Shown here piece after piece: positions 62,845 to 64,000 of a DNA stretch of 64,000 nt. The stretch is from Bacteroidales bacterium (GTDB lineage Bacteria; Bacteroidota; Bacteroidia; Bacteroidales; UBA932). Under the pieces are notes generated by a model. It made no database searches. It saw only the letters and a program-made list of their open reading frames with translations, and was not told the origin of the DNA. The stretch spans positions 87,402-151,401 of the forward strand of contig JAFYEM010000030.1 of the NCBI GenBank assembly GCA_017544265.1, written 5' to 3'. The stretch's first letter is position 1; the number at the start of each line of letters is the position of its first letter. Position numbers and translations under genes: made by a program.

Positions 62845-64000
62845 CTAGTCAAAAACCACATACGACACAAGAGGGAAGTGGTCGGAAGGGCACCAGGTGT
62901 TTTCGTCCTCGGCCTCGTAGGTCCTGCGGACGGTCTTGTATGAAATTGGCGTCACCGTATGCGAAGCGCTGTTCTTATAGACAATATGGTCCAGACGCCT
63001 GTCAGGATGGTTCTTAGTGAACGACAGGAAGGGATAGTAATAGCTGTGCTGGCTGCCGGTCTGGGTACCGTCGTAGGTCTTGTAATAATCGGTCATGTTG
63101 CCGTCGGCCTTGACCTTGTCGTAGGCGTCGGTCCAGTAGGACGTGAGCGTGAGGTAGTTGGGGCAGTCGGTGCTCTTGTCCTGTTCCTTCGGGCCGAAGT
63201 TGAGGTCGCCTACGGCAATGATGGGGAGGTCTTCCACATCGTTCTTCAGATGCTGGGCAAAGGTCTTGAAACTCTTGACGTTGTTGAGATTGTTGCCGTC
63301 AGTGTTACCGATGTAGGTATCAAAGTGGGTAACGATGAACCAGAAACGCTTGCCGGAGACCTTGTGGCGGCATTTTGCATATACTGCCGTATGGCGGCCG
63401 GTGCTGTGCTCGTAGGCGTCCTTCTTGGAGGACCAGTAATCGTCTTCGTCGTTGCAGAGCCATACGTAACCTTCGCTTTCGACAGCGATGGTATTCTTGT
63501 TATAAACGAAGACGTTGGCGTAGTACAATTCGGCGGAGTAAGAATACCCGGTGAGAATGTTGCCGCTCCTGCTTACCTTGTTGGGATAATCCATCATCCA
63601 GGTGTAGTTGCTGCTCGAGAGTCCCTGGGCGATGGCCCATGCTTTGATGTCGTGCGTCTGGCCCGGCATGTTGTCTTCTCCGATTTCGTTGATTCCGAAG
63701 ATATCCGCCCCCAAACCCGCGATAGTGGAGCCAAGGCCGGCCTGGACGTCGGCGCGGTCCATGCTTATATATGTAGAGTTATCGCCGCTACGGTTTTCAG
63801 CCATCTTGATATTATACACTCCTACCGTGATTCCCGGAGGAGTCGCAGTGGGCTCTCCGCCGGCTTCAGCGTTAAGTTCCGCGATGGAGAAGAGGTTCTC
63901 CGTGCGGCCAGCAGCGAAGGTCTTGCTCTCGAACTCAATCACGTCGCGGCCGTAAAGGTCTTTCCCGTCGCCCCAGAATTTCAGGCGCATGAAGGTGCCG
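62845..64000 (-). CDS. EEP-family phosphoesterase, 5' end outside the window
   Basis: At least 384 residues; the frame is open through base 64000, so the signal peptide and any N-terminal binding domain lie outside. The first 50 visible residues (GRDVIEFESKTFAAGRT) look like the end of a beta domain. The EEP domain shows VGVYNIKMAEN, GINEIGE, VTHFDTYIGN, AVGDLNFGP, RRLDHIVYKN and SDHFPLVSYVV. All catalytic groups are present. It is a relative of the 56878-57867 lipoprotein but larger. The 52-aa microprotein gene starts 39 bp downstream, so it is probably part of the same transcript. Substrate unknown. Confidence 0.9.
   Translation of the reverse strand, partial: GTFMRLKFWGDGKDLYGRDVIEFESKTFAAGRTENLFSIAELNAEAGGEPTATPPGITVGVYNIKMAENRSGDNSTYISMDRADVQAGLGSTIAGLGADIFGINEIGEDNMPGQTHDIKAWAIAQGLSSSNYTWMMDYPNKVSRSGNILTGYSYSAELYYANVFVYNKNTIAVESEGYVWLCNDEDDYWSSKKDAYEHSTGRHTAVYAKCRHKVSGKRFWFIVTHFDTYIGNTDGNNLNNVKSFKTFAQHLKNDVEDLPIIAVGDLNFGPKEQDKSTDCPNYLTLTSYWTDAYDKVKADGNMTDYYKTYDGTQTGSQHSYYYPFLSFTKNHPDRRLDHIVYKNSASHTVTPISYKTVRRTYEAEDENTWCPSDHFPLVSYVVFD

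Overview
The window looks like a chromosomal segment of a moderately GC-rich gut-type Bacteroidales, probably an uncultured relative of Rikenellaceae/Prevotellaceae (the rank is inference). The evidence is two SusC/SusD pairs, many acidic-tailed surface lipoproteins, BACON, GLUG and fimbrillin-like domains, a type IX secretion sorting domain, and promoters of the Bacteroidetes TTTG-N19/21-TAnnTTTG type.

Region 1 (1-8911, plus strand) is the tail of a six-gene SusCD operon for peptide use: SusC (5' end outside the window), SusD, a Calx-beta-like lipoprotein, a small secreted protein, a subtilisin-like protease that carries both a lipobox and a T9SS C-terminal sorting domain, and a PorV/PorQ-like barrel.

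Region 2 (about 8950-13090) is a tRNA-Ser(GGA) with integrated AT-richer DNA. The last 27 bases of the tRNA recur at 11481, followed at once by what looks like the tRNA's original terminator. The intervening 2.4 kb holds a DUF4143 ATPase and a DUF3791-type gene pair. A third, degenerate tRNA end near 13030 suggests a second tandem insertion carrying another AAA ATPase. No integrase is visible. An FprA flavodiiron protein follows.

Region 3 (14400-39956, minus strand) is about 25 kb of tightly packed genes that may be one transcription unit. In transcription order: a 49-aa microprotein, a fimbrillin/GLUG lipoprotein, a calcineurin-like phosphoesterase, SusC, SusD, a BACON/GLUG lipoprotein, a phosphoesterase, a GLUG-phosphoesterase fusion, a 44-aa microprotein, and two more GLUG lipoproteins. 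Its promoter lies between perfect 13-bp inverted repeats, so phase variation by inversion is possible.

Region 4 (40318-48888) is mixed. It holds a frameshifted Rpn/PD-(D/E)XK pseudogene, repeat-rich intergenic DNA, a DUF6565 protein, a nucleoside hydrolase with an extra N-terminal domain, an NAD(P)-binding epimerase-like protein, a DUF1295 membrane enzyme with a GH13 lipoprotein, and a divergent GH28 and VOC pair.

Region 5 (48900-64000, minus strand) is a second hydrolase operon: an endonuclease/exonuclease/phosphatase (EEP) family protein cut by the window edge, a 52-aa microprotein, a 1564-aa fimbrillin/anchor/GLUG lipoprotein, a second EEP lipoprotein, a BACON/phosphoesterase lipoprotein and a 1570-aa phosphoesterase-SGNH hydrolase fusion.

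Regions 3 and 5 reuse the same modules (fimbrillin-like N-terminus, BACON, FN3-like plus anchor-type beta domain, GLUG repeats, phosphoesterases) and the same microprotein family. The best candidate for an undescribed system is this surface phosphoester-cleaving and adhesive lipoprotein network with its microproteins. Its substrate cannot be read from sequence.
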